DNA from: Pseudoxanthomonas helianthi
GTDB lineage: Bacteria > Pseudomonadota > Gammaproteobacteria > Xanthomonadales > Xanthomonadaceae
DNA length: 64,000 nt
Direction of reading: 5' to 3'
NCBI RefSeq assembly: GCF_017939625.1
Contig: NZ_JAGKTC010000002.1
Span: 797,592-861,591 of the forward strand
Numbering within the stretch: position 1 is the first letter of the stretch; every line of letters begins with the position of its first letter. The position numbers were made by a program, and so were the translations under genes. A model generated the notes under the pieces. That model had not been told where the DNA came from. It saw nothing but the letters and a program-made list of their open reading frames with translations, and searched no databases. This document shows, one piece after another, positions 9,501 to 16,337 of this stretch.

Positions 9501-9851
9501 GCGCTGGAGGCATTGCGGCAGATGCTGGAAGGGTGGGGTTGCCGCGTATTGGTGGCGACAGACGGCGAGGGCGCGGAGATGGCTTTGGACAATGGGCCGG
9601 CCGACGCGTGGTTGTTCGATTTCCACCTCGATCACGGTGATACCGGCGTTGCCTTGTACGAACGTCTTTCGGCGCGCCTTGGCGCGCAACCTTGCCTGAT
9701 CCTCAGCGCCGACCAGACGGGTGCCGTGCGCCACGCCGTGCAACAGGCCGATTTGCCGCTGCTGTCGAAGCCGTTGCGTCCGCTGGCGTTGAAATCGGTA
9801 TTGGACAGATTGCTGGCCGCGCGCGTTGTGGCGGCCGTGGGAGCGACGTAA
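6516..9851 (+). CDS. SLC5-type hybrid sensor histidine kinase/response regulator
   Basis: 1111 residues. Residues 1 to about 510 form a sodium-solute-symporter-like membrane domain (hydrophobic segments throughout, e.g. CTSWTFYGTVTQAARYGW). A PAS domain follows at about 615-720 (LQNMSQGISVVD), then a coiled coil. The HisKA domain has phospho-acceptor His763 in IGHDLLQPL. The HATPase domain has N-box LANAVRYT, DTGPGIAEHE and GLGLGLSIA. A C-terminal receiver has acidic D991 and phospho-acceptor D1035. This layout is that of CrbS/MxtR and CbrA kinases, which link acetate or carbon status to gene expression. A LuxR-type regulator of the matching kind lies at 12244-12909. The last codons and the TAA come from a repeat element (9837-9898). 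Confidence 0.92.
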   Translation: MLSVGAVALAGLLWLALMFATALYGERHPTLFARHWRHVYALSLAVHCTSWTFYGTVTQAARYGWPLPPTFLGAILFYALAVAFMVRLVRLARETNATSIADLIATRLGKDAWLAATVTAIAVLGLIPYIALQLKAVTMSFATLTSGAGSAPAASPWRDSALYVALAMALFAMLFGTRRASAAEHNRGLVLAMAFESLFKLAAMLALGVFVWFGLEALPEADKLAAPQSVGGFAPLVLLGALAMFILPHQFHVGVVECRDDRDVGTARWLFPLYLVLIALPALPLARAGTALLGDGVPSDMYALALPYSQGRDGVALFAFLGGLSAATGMVVVSTLALSLMIGNHWFAPGLLRSAWSKAHGGDRRGDVLLLRRACIVAIMLSAWAYSRWIGGNDALADVGAVSFSALATLAPALGFAVWRPQTPPRAAIVGVVGGFAVWAWVMLVPMLAGQGDAAPAWLREGPLGQAWLSPTGLFGLTGWSPLGRAVGASLFVGIVLTVLSAGWRREAPRFAGRRLGREALRAAGLRFLARERVEQLLADAPAVGPVPDAMEARVERELSAVLGAASARLLLNAARSEAGELETVAAIVGEASQDLRFNQQLLEAALQNMSQGISVVDREQRLVAWNRRYAELFGFPEELLQVGRPIADLTRWSLQRMPHRGSDEAALQRRLAFMRAGTPHLTERVFPDGSVIEIRGNPMPGGGFVATYTDVSDSRRAEAELKRANETLEQRVAERTALLETAKREAEHANDAKSRFLAAIGHDLLQPLHAAHLFTDALAQQLPEKREPVEQLRGALHSTTDLLTGLLDMSRLEAGGLVPEPREFPLAEVLEPLASEFRALAAERGLRFVHVPTRAWTRSDPQLLRRILQNFLANAVRYTPRGGILLGVRHAAGKLRVEVHDTGPGIAEHESQAIFEEFRRGEDAAGQGLGLGLSIADRISRLLDAPLSLRSRLGAGTVFAVELPRVVSRKPASPAPIRSGSAGRTLLLVDNDLVALEALRQMLEGWGCRVLVATDGEGAEMALDNGPADAWLFDFHLDHGDTGVALYERLSARLGAQPCLILSADQTGAVRHAVQQADLPLLSKPLRPLALKSVLDRLLAARVVAAVGAT

Positions 9852-9898
9852 GTCGCGATGCTCTTGCATAAAAGCATCGCGACTTACGTCGCTCCCAC
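9837..9898. repeat. REPIN-like inverted pair (GTGGGAGCGACG class)
   Basis: Two 25-nt arms (head GTGGGAGCGACGTAAGTCGC; tail ending CGTCGCTCCCAC) are fully complementary around a 12-nt spacer. The left arm encodes the last residues (VGAT) and the stop codon of the sensor kinase. Confidence 0.88.
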
Positions 9899-9970
9899 GA
9901 CATGCGGTCGCGGCGCGTGCGACGCGGTTGCACTACGATCCGATTCCGTTCCCGGCAGGCCGTTCGCTTC

Positions 9971-11074
9971 GTGAGCAAGAAATCCCCCGACATCAACCAG
10001 CTGCGCCGTTACGCGATCGCGCGCAGCTTGTTCAAGCCGACCGCCCTGGGTACTGCGATCAAACGGTTGGGATTCGTCCAGGCCGACCCGATGCGCGCTC
10101 CGGCGCGGGCCCAGGACCTGATCCTGCGCCACCGGGTCCGCGATTACCGCGCCGGTGAACTCGAACGGCGTTATCCGCGACTGGGCATCGAGGAAGACTG
10201 CTTCGTCAACTACGGTTTCCTGCCGCGCGAGGCGCTGCCGCTGCTGCATCCGCGCACCGCCCGGCGCGAATGGGATGCGAAAACGCGCCGGCACGCCGCC
10301 GAGCTGCTCGAATTCGTGCGCCAGCACGGGCCGACCCACCCGACGGACGTGCTGGAAGCCTTCAGCCATCATGGCCGCCAACCCGGCTACTGGGGCGGGG
10401 AACTCAACGTCAGTACCCAGTTGCTGGATGGCCTGCATTACCGCGGCCTGTTGCGGGTCAAGCGGCGCGATGGCGGTACCCGCGTCTACGAGGCCGTCGA
10501 ACACCCACCCGCGGACGACAGCCCGGCCGCCCGCCAGGCCCGCGCCGAGGCATTGCTGGACATCGTCGTCGCCCTGTATGCGCCGTTGCCAGCGGCCAGC
10601 CTGGGTTACCTGACGTCGTTGCTGGGTTATGGCGCGCCGCATCTGCGGATGGAGGCACGGCAGGCCTTCAGGCAGGCGAAGGCGCGTTACGCGCATGCAT
10701 CGGTCGACGGCCAGACCTGGTTCTGGCCGGCCGACGAAAACCCGGCTTCGCGACGGCATGCGCCGGACGCAACGCTGCGCCTGCTCGCGCCGTTCGATCC
10801 CATCGTCTGGGATCGGCGCCGGTTCGTGCGGTTCTGGGGCTGGACCTACAAGTTCGAGGCCTATACGCCGGCGGCGAAGCGCACGATGGGCCATTACGCA
10901 TTGCCGCTGTTGTGGGGCGAGCACATGCATGGCTGGGCCAACCTGCGCGTGGAAAAGGGTGTGCTGAAGCACGAGCTCGGCTTCGCGGGCGCTTCGCCGC
11001 GCGGCGCGGCGTTCAAGGCGGCGCTGGAGGAGGAACTGCAGCGGATGCGGGTATTCCTCGGCCTCGAGCGGTAG
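9971..11074 (+). CDS. YcaQ/AlkX-like winged-helix DNA glycosylase family protein
   Basis: A 367-residue protein of the HTH_42/YcaQ family, whose E. coli and Streptomyces members unhook DNA crosslinks. It has the N-terminal winged-helix start (INQLRRYAIARS), the catalytic QxD motif as Q37-A38-D39 in FVQADPMRAPARAQDL, and the C-terminal LLAPFDPIVWDRRRF motif followed by YTPAAKR. The length is typical. GTG at 9971 is preferred because the family begins near this point. An upstream in-frame ATG at 9902 would add 23 unconserved residues. The TAG stop lies inside the GTAG head of the following repeat. Its neighbours do not suggest a pathway. Confidence 0.8.
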   Translation: MSKKSPDINQLRRYAIARSLFKPTALGTAIKRLGFVQADPMRAPARAQDLILRHRVRDYRAGELERRYPRLGIEEDCFVNYGFLPREALPLLHPRTARREWDAKTRRHAAELLEFVRQHGPTHPTDVLEAFSHHGRQPGYWGGELNVSTQLLDGLHYRGLLRVKRRDGGTRVYEAVEHPPADDSPAARQARAEALLDIVVALYAPLPAASLGYLTSLLGYGAPHLRMEARQAFRQAKARYAHASVDGQTWFWPADENPASRRHAPDATLRLLAPFDPIVWDRRRFVRFWGWTYKFEAYTPAAKRTMGHYALPLLWGEHMHGWANLRVEKGVLKHELGFAGASPRGAAFKAALEEELQRMRVFLGLER

Positions 11075-11164
11075 GAACGCACCTGGGCGCGACCGGGAAT
11101 TGTCCGGCTGAGAAATTTTCCGCGTGGTGCCATGTGGCTCGGTCGCGCCCAGGTGCGTTCCTAC
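11071..11164. repeat. Long perfect inverted repeat (GTAGGAACGCACC class)
   Basis: 25-nt arms at 11071-11095 and 11140-11164 are perfectly complementary, begin with GTAG and end with CTAC, and enclose 44 nt. The GTAG provides the stop codon of the YcaQ-like gene. Confidence 0.85.
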
Positions 11165-11200
11165 AATAAAATTCGTGATCGCCGCTTCGGAAATTCCCGC

Positions 11201-11689
11201 ATGCCTTACACCCCCATCGTCGCCACCCTCGGCTACGTGTTTTCGCCGGATCGGAAACAGGTGCTGATGATCCATCGCAACACGCGTCCGGGCGACCTGC
11301 ACCTGGGCAAGTACAACGGCTTGGGCGGCAAGATTGAAGCCGATGAGGACGTGGTGGCCTGCATGCGCCGCGAGATCCGCGAGGAAGCGGGCATCGAATG
11401 CGACGAACTGTCGTTGCGCGGCACGATCAGCTGGCCCGGCTTCGGCAAGCACGGCGAAGACTGGTTGGGCTTCGTCTTCGTGGTGACGCAGTTCTCCGGC
11501 GAGCCCTATGCGAGCAATCCGGAAGGCACCCTGGAATGGGTCGACGTGGACCGGATCATGGACCTGCCGCTGTGGGACGGCGACCGCCAGTTCCTGCCGC
11601 TGGTGTTCGACGACGATCCGCGTGCATTCCATGGGGTCATGCCGTATCGCGACGGCAAGATGGTGTCCTGGGCCTACTCGCGGATTTGA
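11201..11689 (+). CDS. NUDIX hydrolase, 8-oxo-dGTP diphosphatase-like
   Basis: 162 residues. The complete Nudix box GX5EX7REUXEEXGU runs from G43 to I65 (GKIEADE, then REIREEAGI) and places the metal-binding glutamates. The GKYNGLGGKIE context and the WPGFGKHGEDWLGFVFV strand resemble MTH1-type enzymes that cleave 8-oxo-dGTP or related oxidised nucleotides. The ATG at 11201 is chosen because sequence upstream of it belongs to the inverted repeat. No clear ribosome site is seen. The exact substrate is not determined. Confidence 0.85.
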   Translation: MPYTPIVATLGYVFSPDRKQVLMIHRNTRPGDLHLGKYNGLGGKIEADEDVVACMRREIREEAGIECDELSLRGTISWPGFGKHGEDWLGFVFVVTQFSGEPYASNPEGTLEWVDVDRIMDLPLWDGDRQFLPLVFDDDPRAFHGVMPYRDGKMVSWAYSRI

Positions 11690-11706
11690 GCGCCAGAATA
11701 TTCGGC

Positions 11707-11788
11707 GTGGGAGCGACGTAAGTCGCGATGCTTTTGCCCTTTATCCGGCAACAGAGCTGAAAAGCATCGCGACTAACGTCGCTCCCAC
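11707..11788. repeat. REPIN-like inverted pair (GTGGGAGCGACG class)
   Basis: Arms at 11707-11731 and 11764-11788 are the same class as 9837-9898, with one mismatch (TTACG/TAACG) and a longer spacer. It lies between the convergent Nudix and GNAT genes. Confidence 0.85.
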
Positions 11789-11811
11789 ACCAGATATCAG
11801 GAGTGGACGGG

Positions 11812-12189
11812 CTACAGCGGCTTCGAATACACGTGTTGGGTCTTCTTGCGCACGTAGCCATGCTTCTCGTAGAACGGATGCGATTCGACGCGCACCGCGT
11901 TGGAGCGGACGACAAGGCGGTCGTAGCCGAGTTCGCGCGCCCAATCCTCGGCCGCGCCTGTCAGCGCCGCACCCAAGCCAGTGCGTCGGGCCCGTGAATC
12001 CACCACCAGCCCGACGATCTCGGCCTGCTCGCCGCCTTCCAGGCTGAGGCGGCGTTCCACGCCGATCCAGCCGAGCAGGCCGTTTTCGGCGGAGGCGACG
12101 ATCACATGGCGGTTCGGATCGTCGAGCACGATCCGCAACCGCGGCGCCATGGCGTCGGCGTCCACGGGATAGCCCAGCTCGGTCGACAA
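11812..12189 (-). CDS. GNAT-family N-acetyltransferase
   Basis: At least 125 residues. The acetyl-CoA binding motif A is clear (IVGLVVDSRARRTGLGAAL), followed by VRSNAVRVESHPFYEKHGYV, typical of small GNAT enzymes. The given start is TTG at 12189. In-frame sequence continues upstream to 12240 and reads ISPLRPARPEDAAEIARL, which looks like the normal first strand and helix of the GNAT fold. No ATG, GTG or TTG exists there, so translation may begin at ATT 12240 or CTG 12231, coupled to the response-regulator stop at 12244. The substrate is unknown. Confidence 0.75.
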   Translation of the reverse strand: MSTELGYPVDADAMAPRLRIVLDDPNRHVIVASAENGLLGWIGVERRLSLEGGEQAEIVGLVVDSRARRTGLGAALTGAAEDWARELGYDRLVVRSNAVRVESHPFYEKHGYVRKKTQHVYSKPL

Positions 12190-12243
12190 GCGGGCGATTT
12201 CGGCCGCATCTTCCGGGCGCGCGGGGCGCAGGGGCGAAATCCA

Positions 12244-12909
12244 TCAGCCTTCCACCAGCCGCGCGGGATCGGAGAGTTCCAGTTCGCGCAGCACCACGCC
12301 GGCCTGGGTGCGGTTGCGCACGCCGAGGCGGTCGAAGATCGCGGACAGGTGCGCCTTGACCGTGCGTTCCTGCACGTCGAGCTTGTCGGCGATCTGCTTG
12401 TTCAGCAGGCCCTGGGCGACGAAGTTCAGCACGCGGAATTGCTGCGGCGACAGGCTGGCCAGGCGCGAGGCGAGTTCGGCGTCGTGCGCGGACGAAGGCG
12501 CGCGAGCGACCGCTGCGCGCAACGTGGCCGGCAGCCATTGTTCGCAGGCCAGCACGCTGCGGATGGCGTCGCGCAATTCCTCCAGCCCCGAACTCTTCGG
12601 CAGGTAGCCGGCCGCGCCGTGGTCCAGGGCGCGGCGCACCACGCGCGGATCGTCGTTGGCCGAGACCACCACCACCGCCACGGCAGGGAACTGTGCGCGG
12701 ATCGCAGCCAGCCCGGCCAGGCCGTGGTTGCCGGGCATGTGCAGGTCCAGCAGCACCAGGTCGATGTCGGGGTGGGCTTCCAGCGCCTGCAGCACGCCGT
12801 CCAGCGATTCGGCTTCCAGCACCGAAAGCTGGGCCACTGCGTCCGCGGCGGCCCCGCGCAGTGCGGCGCGGAACAGCGGGTGGTCGTCGGCGATCAGCAG
12901 TCTGGGCAT
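12244..12909 (-). CDS. LuxR-type response regulator, CrbR/ErdR-like
   Basis: 221 residues. An N-terminal receiver (acid pocket D8-D9, phospho-acceptor D55 in LVLLDLHMPG, K in YLPKSS) is joined to a C-terminal LuxR helix-turn-helix (LSPQQFRVL, NKQIADKLDVQERTVKAHLSAIF). The sequence style matches CrbR/ErdR regulators that partner SLC5-type kinases; such a kinase is at 6516-9851. The start is the ATG before PRLLIADDH; 41 upstream in-frame residues have no similarity to the family and read through the divergent promoter. It is divergent from the 3-hydroxybutyrate-oligomer hydrolase, with a GTAC-N4-GTAC box between them. Confidence 0.9.
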   Translation of the reverse strand: MPRLLIADDHPLFRAALRGAAADAVAQLSVLEAESLDGVLQALEAHPDIDLVLLDLHMPGNHGLAGLAAIRAQFPAVAVVVVSANDDPRVVRRALDHGAAGYLPKSSGLEELRDAIRSVLACEQWLPATLRAAVARAPSSAHDAELASRLASLSPQQFRVLNFVAQGLLNKQIADKLDVQERTVKAHLSAIFDRLGVRNRTQAGVVLRELELSDPARLVEG

Positions 12910-12965
12910 GGTCGGAATTGTCGCAGGACCCGCCGAAGCTAGCAGCAAAGCCGCTTCGCGTCGTG

Positions 12966-13007
12966 GTACCAAAGTACGATGACGCCACCGCCGGCCCGCG
13001 CTAGCTT
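12966..13007 (+). promoter_or_regulatory. GTAC-CAAA-GTAC box and -10 region of the oligomer hydrolase
   Basis: The box is at 12966-12977 and TAGCTT at 13002-13007. The box-to-CTAG distance is 24 bp, against 25 bp at the TonB receptor promoter (4029-4070). A start site about 7 bp downstream would fall on or next to the ATG at 13014, so the mRNA may be leaderless. The -10 call is by eye. Confidence 0.45.
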
Positions 13008-13013
13008 GCACGC

Positions 13014-14864
13014 ATGAACAAGAATCCGTCATTGCGCGCCGCCACCGTGGCGTTGGCCTGCCTGCTGTCCGCCTGCGCGGGCAATCCCGTCCAATCGCCG
13101 GAGAAGATCGCGATGGTGCAACCGCAGCGCGTCACCGAGCACCGCGGCAGCGATGACCTGCTCACCGCCGGCCTCGGCCTGGACGGCCTGCGCGCGATAG
13201 CGCCGCCCACCTTTGCCGATCCCGCGCATCCGACTGCCGCCGAAACGCGCCGCCGCGCGATCTGGAGCAACTGGCGTGGCATCGCCGACCTGTCGCCGAA
13301 CGGCGGCTACGGCCAGGTCTACGGCAGCGTGGCGGCGGTGCCGGGTCGCGAATTCAGCGCCTTCGCCCGCGTGCCGGGCGCGAAGCAACCGCATCGCGTG
13401 CTGGTGCAGGTGCCGGATGCCTTCGACACGGGCAAGCGTTGCGTGCTGGTTGCGCCGGCCTCGGGTTCGCGCGGCGTGTACGGCGCCATCGCGGTGGCCG
13501 GCGCCTGGGGCCTGCCGAAAGGCTGTGCCGTCGCCTATACCGACAAGGGCGCGGGCACCGACTACTTCGATCTGGAAGCGAAGCAGGGCACGAAGCTCGA
13601 CGGCACGCCAGGCAAGGCCGGCGTGGATGAACTCGCCTTCGTCCCGGACATGCTTGAGGGCAGGCCGGCCGATGCGAAGGGCGTCGCGTTCAAGCACGCG
13701 CATTCGCAGGACAACCCGGAAGCGGATTGGGGCAAGCATGTGAAGCAGGCGGCGGAATTTGCCCTCGTTTCGCTGGACCAGGCATTCCCGAACGCCGCGC
13801 CGTTCACCTTCGAAAACACGCGGGTGATCGCGGTCGGCATTTCCAACGGCGGCGGCGCCGTGCTGCGTGCGGCCGAGGGCGACAGTGATTGGCTGGATGC
13901 GGTCGTCGCCGGAGAACCGAACGTGTACGTCGATAGCCTTGGCGGACGCCCGCTTTACGACGTCGCCACCGAAGCCGCGCTGCTGATGCCGTGCGCGCTG
14001 CTGCACCTGCCGGCCGACTCGCTGCCGCAGCCACCGGTGCATGCGCAGGTCGAGCCGTTGTGGAAAGCGCGTTGCGCGACCTTGAAGGCGGCGGGGCTGG
14101 TCGAGGGCGACAGCGCCGAGACGCAGGCCAGGTCGGCCTACGACAAGCTGCGTGCGAACGGCTGGACCGACGAATCGCTGCATGCTGGCGCATTGAGCGT
14201 CGGCTTCGACCTGTGGCGTTCGGTCGCGGTGACCTATGCCTCGGCCTATGGCCGTTATGCCGTCGGCGCGCATCCGTGCGGTTATGCGTTCTCCGCGCAG
14301 AACCCGGACTTCAGCGCACGCGTCGCGACGGACATCGAGCGCGCGGCCTGGTGGAGCGACAGCGCCGGCATTCCGCCGGGCAACGGCGTCGGCATCGTCG
14401 ACATGAAGCTCGCGCCGCCGGACTTCACTCTGCCGGGCCTGCAATGCCTGCGCGCGCTGTGGGACGGACAAGGCGACGACGCCAAGCGCGTACGCGAAGG
14501 CATCTTGGCGACACGCGCGGGCCTGCCGCGCAAGGGCCTGCCGGTACTGGTCGTGCACGGCACCGACGACGGCCTGGTGCCGCCCGCCTTCACCAGCGCG
14601 CCCTACGTGGCCGCGGCGCAGGCGGCGGGGCGCGACGTGCGTTACTGGCGGGTGCGCAATGGCGAGCATTTCGACGCGTTCCTCGCGTTCCCGGCCTACG
14701 GCGCGCGCTACACGCCGATGCTGCCGCAGTTCTACGCCGCACTGGACCGCATCCAGGCGTACCTGGACGGGAAGGGCGGGCTTCCGGCCGACGCGACGAT
14801 CGCGGCCGAAGGCCGCGGCGCGGGTGCGGTGCGAACGGAACAGTTCGCCATTCCCAGGCCGTAG
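13014..14864 (+). CDS. D-(-)-3-hydroxybutyrate oligomer hydrolase, lipoprotein
   Basis: 616 residues. It belongs to the family that hydrolyses 3-hydroxybutyrate oligomers to monomers during PHB breakdown. The lipobox LLSAC places the lipidated Cys at 21, so the protein is anchored outside the cytoplasm and probably acts on imported or extracellular oligomers. The alpha/beta-hydrolase nucleophile is Ser277 in AVGISNGGG. The LVVHGTDDGLVPP stretch and the late GEHFDAF probably hold the Asp and His. No ribosome site precedes the ATG. It is divergent from the LuxR regulator and upstream of phaE-phaC. Confidence 0.88.
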   Translation: MNKNPSLRAATVALACLLSACAGNPVQSPEKIAMVQPQRVTEHRGSDDLLTAGLGLDGLRAIAPPTFADPAHPTAAETRRRAIWSNWRGIADLSPNGGYGQVYGSVAAVPGREFSAFARVPGAKQPHRVLVQVPDAFDTGKRCVLVAPASGSRGVYGAIAVAGAWGLPKGCAVAYTDKGAGTDYFDLEAKQGTKLDGTPGKAGVDELAFVPDMLEGRPADAKGVAFKHAHSQDNPEADWGKHVKQAAEFALVSLDQAFPNAAPFTFENTRVIAVGISNGGGAVLRAAEGDSDWLDAVVAGEPNVYVDSLGGRPLYDVATEAALLMPCALLHLPADSLPQPPVHAQVEPLWKARCATLKAAGLVEGDSAETQARSAYDKLRANGWTDESLHAGALSVGFDLWRSVAVTYASAYGRYAVGAHPCGYAFSAQNPDFSARVATDIERAAWWSDSAGIPPGNGVGIVDMKLAPPDFTLPGLQCLRALWDGQGDDAKRVREGILATRAGLPRKGLPVLVVHGTDDGLVPPAFTSAPYVAAAQAAGRDVRYWRVRNGEHFDAFLAFPAYGARYTPMLPQFYAALDRIQAYLDGKGGLPADATIAAEGRGAGAVRTEQFAIPRP

Positions 14865-14972
14865 TTGCATACGTAACCACATGTTCGGCGGTGTTGCGCC
14901 GCATGGACCCGAAGCTCAGGGAAAATTCCATTCCGATTGCTATGATCGGAACGGTAGCTGGGAGGGTGGAAG

Positions 14973-16337
14973 ATGTTCGGCAACGGATTCGGAAATTTCG
15001 GCAACGGTGGCCTCGGCGGCAGCGATTTCGAATCGCTGGCGCGTCAGTACTGGAACGCCTGGGGCGAGGCTATGCGCCAGGGCGCGGCAGGGGCGGGCCT
15101 GTCGGGCGCGAACCCGTCGGGCTGGCAACAAGCCACCCAATGGTGGGCGCAATTGCTGCCGGGCATGCAACCCGACGCGATGGGCGCGGTGCATCGCTTC
15201 AACCAGTTGGCCAGCGGCTGGTTCGGACAGATGCAGCAGGTCGCGGCGCAGTTCGCCGGACAGGACGGCAGCGCCGCCGACATCGCCAGGGCTTGGCGTG
15301 AAGCGCTGGGCGCCGACGCCGCGGACGCCAATCCCTTCGCCGACCTGTTCCGCACCATGCAGTCCGGTGGGCAGGAAAGCCTGAACAACTGGCTGGAACA
15401 GGCCGCGCCCTACCTCCAGGCGCTGCAGGCCGTCGCCCAGGGCGACCAGTCGCGCTGGCTGCACGTGCCGACGTTCGGCCTGGCCCGCGAACACCAGGAG
15501 CGCTGGCAGGCGCTGCTGCAGGCGCAGCAGGACTACCAGCAACGCAACAACGACTACAACGCGCTGATGCTGAAGACGCTGCAGCATGCGTTGTCGCTGT
15601 TCGAGGACAAGTTGGCCGAGCACGAGGAACCCGGTCGCCAGTTGACCAGCGCACGCGCGCTGTTCGACCTGTGGATCGACGCGGCCGAGGAAGCCTACGC
15701 GCAGGCTGCCCTGTCGGAGTCGTTCCGCGAGGTCTACGGCGCGCTGACCAACGCGCAGATGCGCCTGCGTTCGTCGGTGCAGGTGGAAATCGAGAAGATC
15801 TGCGGCCTGTTCGGCATGCCGACGCGCACCGAGGTCGATTCGGCGCACCGCAAGATCGTGCAGCTCGAGCGTGCGATGCGCCAGCAGGCACGCGAACCGA
15901 AAGCGAAGACGGCTGCGGCCCGCAGGCAACCCACGACGGCCGCCGAGCCGGTCCCGGCGCCAGCGCCGGCTGCCAAGACGGAGAAAACCAAGGCCCCGGC
16001 GAAAAAGCCTGCGAAGAAGGCCGCGAAAGCGGCAGCGCCGAAGGCGACGAAGAAAAAGACCGTGCGGCGCCGCGCGGCCGCGAAGCGGGACAGCAAGCCT
16101 ACTGCGAGCGCGAAGCCGCGCAGCAAGGCCGCGCCGCGTCGCGCGGTCGCGAGCCGTGCGGTCTCGCCGAGCAAGCGCGCCGCGGCGAAACCTGCGGTCG
16201 CGGCAGCGCCGAAGAAGCCGCCGTCCAAGGGCAACATTGTGTCGATGAAGGACTGGGTCGCGCGTTACGCGCCACCGGCGCCGCTCGGCCCGGAACCATC
16301 CGCCAGGCGCAATGGCAAGAAGGGTGAACGCCAATGA
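14973..16337 (+). CDS. phaE: Class III PHA synthase subunit PhaE with histone-like tail
   Basis: 454 residues. PhaE pairs with PhaC to polymerise 3-hydroxyacyl-CoA into PHB. Residues 1 to about 300 are the helical PhaE body (WNAWGEAMRQG, QATQWWAQLLPG, FGLAREHQERWQ, then LRSSVQVEIEKICGLFGMPTRTEVDS, the conserved PhaE end). Residues about 305-435 form a very basic Ala/Lys/Pro/Arg repeat region (many KKPAKKAAK-like and RRAAAK-like units) like histone H1 or the tail of Ralstonia PhaM. Such a tail is not part of a standard PhaE of about 360 residues. GGGAGGGTGGAAG precedes the ATG. It overlaps phaC by 4 bases. Confidence 0.88.
   Translation: MFGNGFGNFGNGGLGGSDFESLARQYWNAWGEAMRQGAAGAGLSGANPSGWQQATQWWAQLLPGMQPDAMGAVHRFNQLASGWFGQMQQVAAQFAGQDGSAADIARAWREALGADAADANPFADLFRTMQSGGQESLNNWLEQAAPYLQALQAVAQGDQSRWLHVPTFGLAREHQERWQALLQAQQDYQQRNNDYNALMLKTLQHALSLFEDKLAEHEEPGRQLTSARALFDLWIDAAEEAYAQAALSESFREVYGALTNAQMRLRSSVQVEIEKICGLFGMPTRTEVDSAHRKIVQLERAMRQQAREPKAKTAAARRQPTTAAEPVPAPAPAAKTEKTKAPAKKPAKKAAKAAAPKATKKKTVRRRAAAKRDSKPTASAKPRSKAAPRRAVASRAVSPSKRAAAKPAVAAAPKKPPSKGNIVSMKDWVARYAPPAPLGPEPSARRNGKKGERQ

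Noticed and set aside
12910-13032. 41-residue N-terminal extension of the LuxR regulator
   Set aside because: It crosses the divergent promoter and the start of the hydrolase gene; receiver domains of this family begin at MPRLLIADDH.
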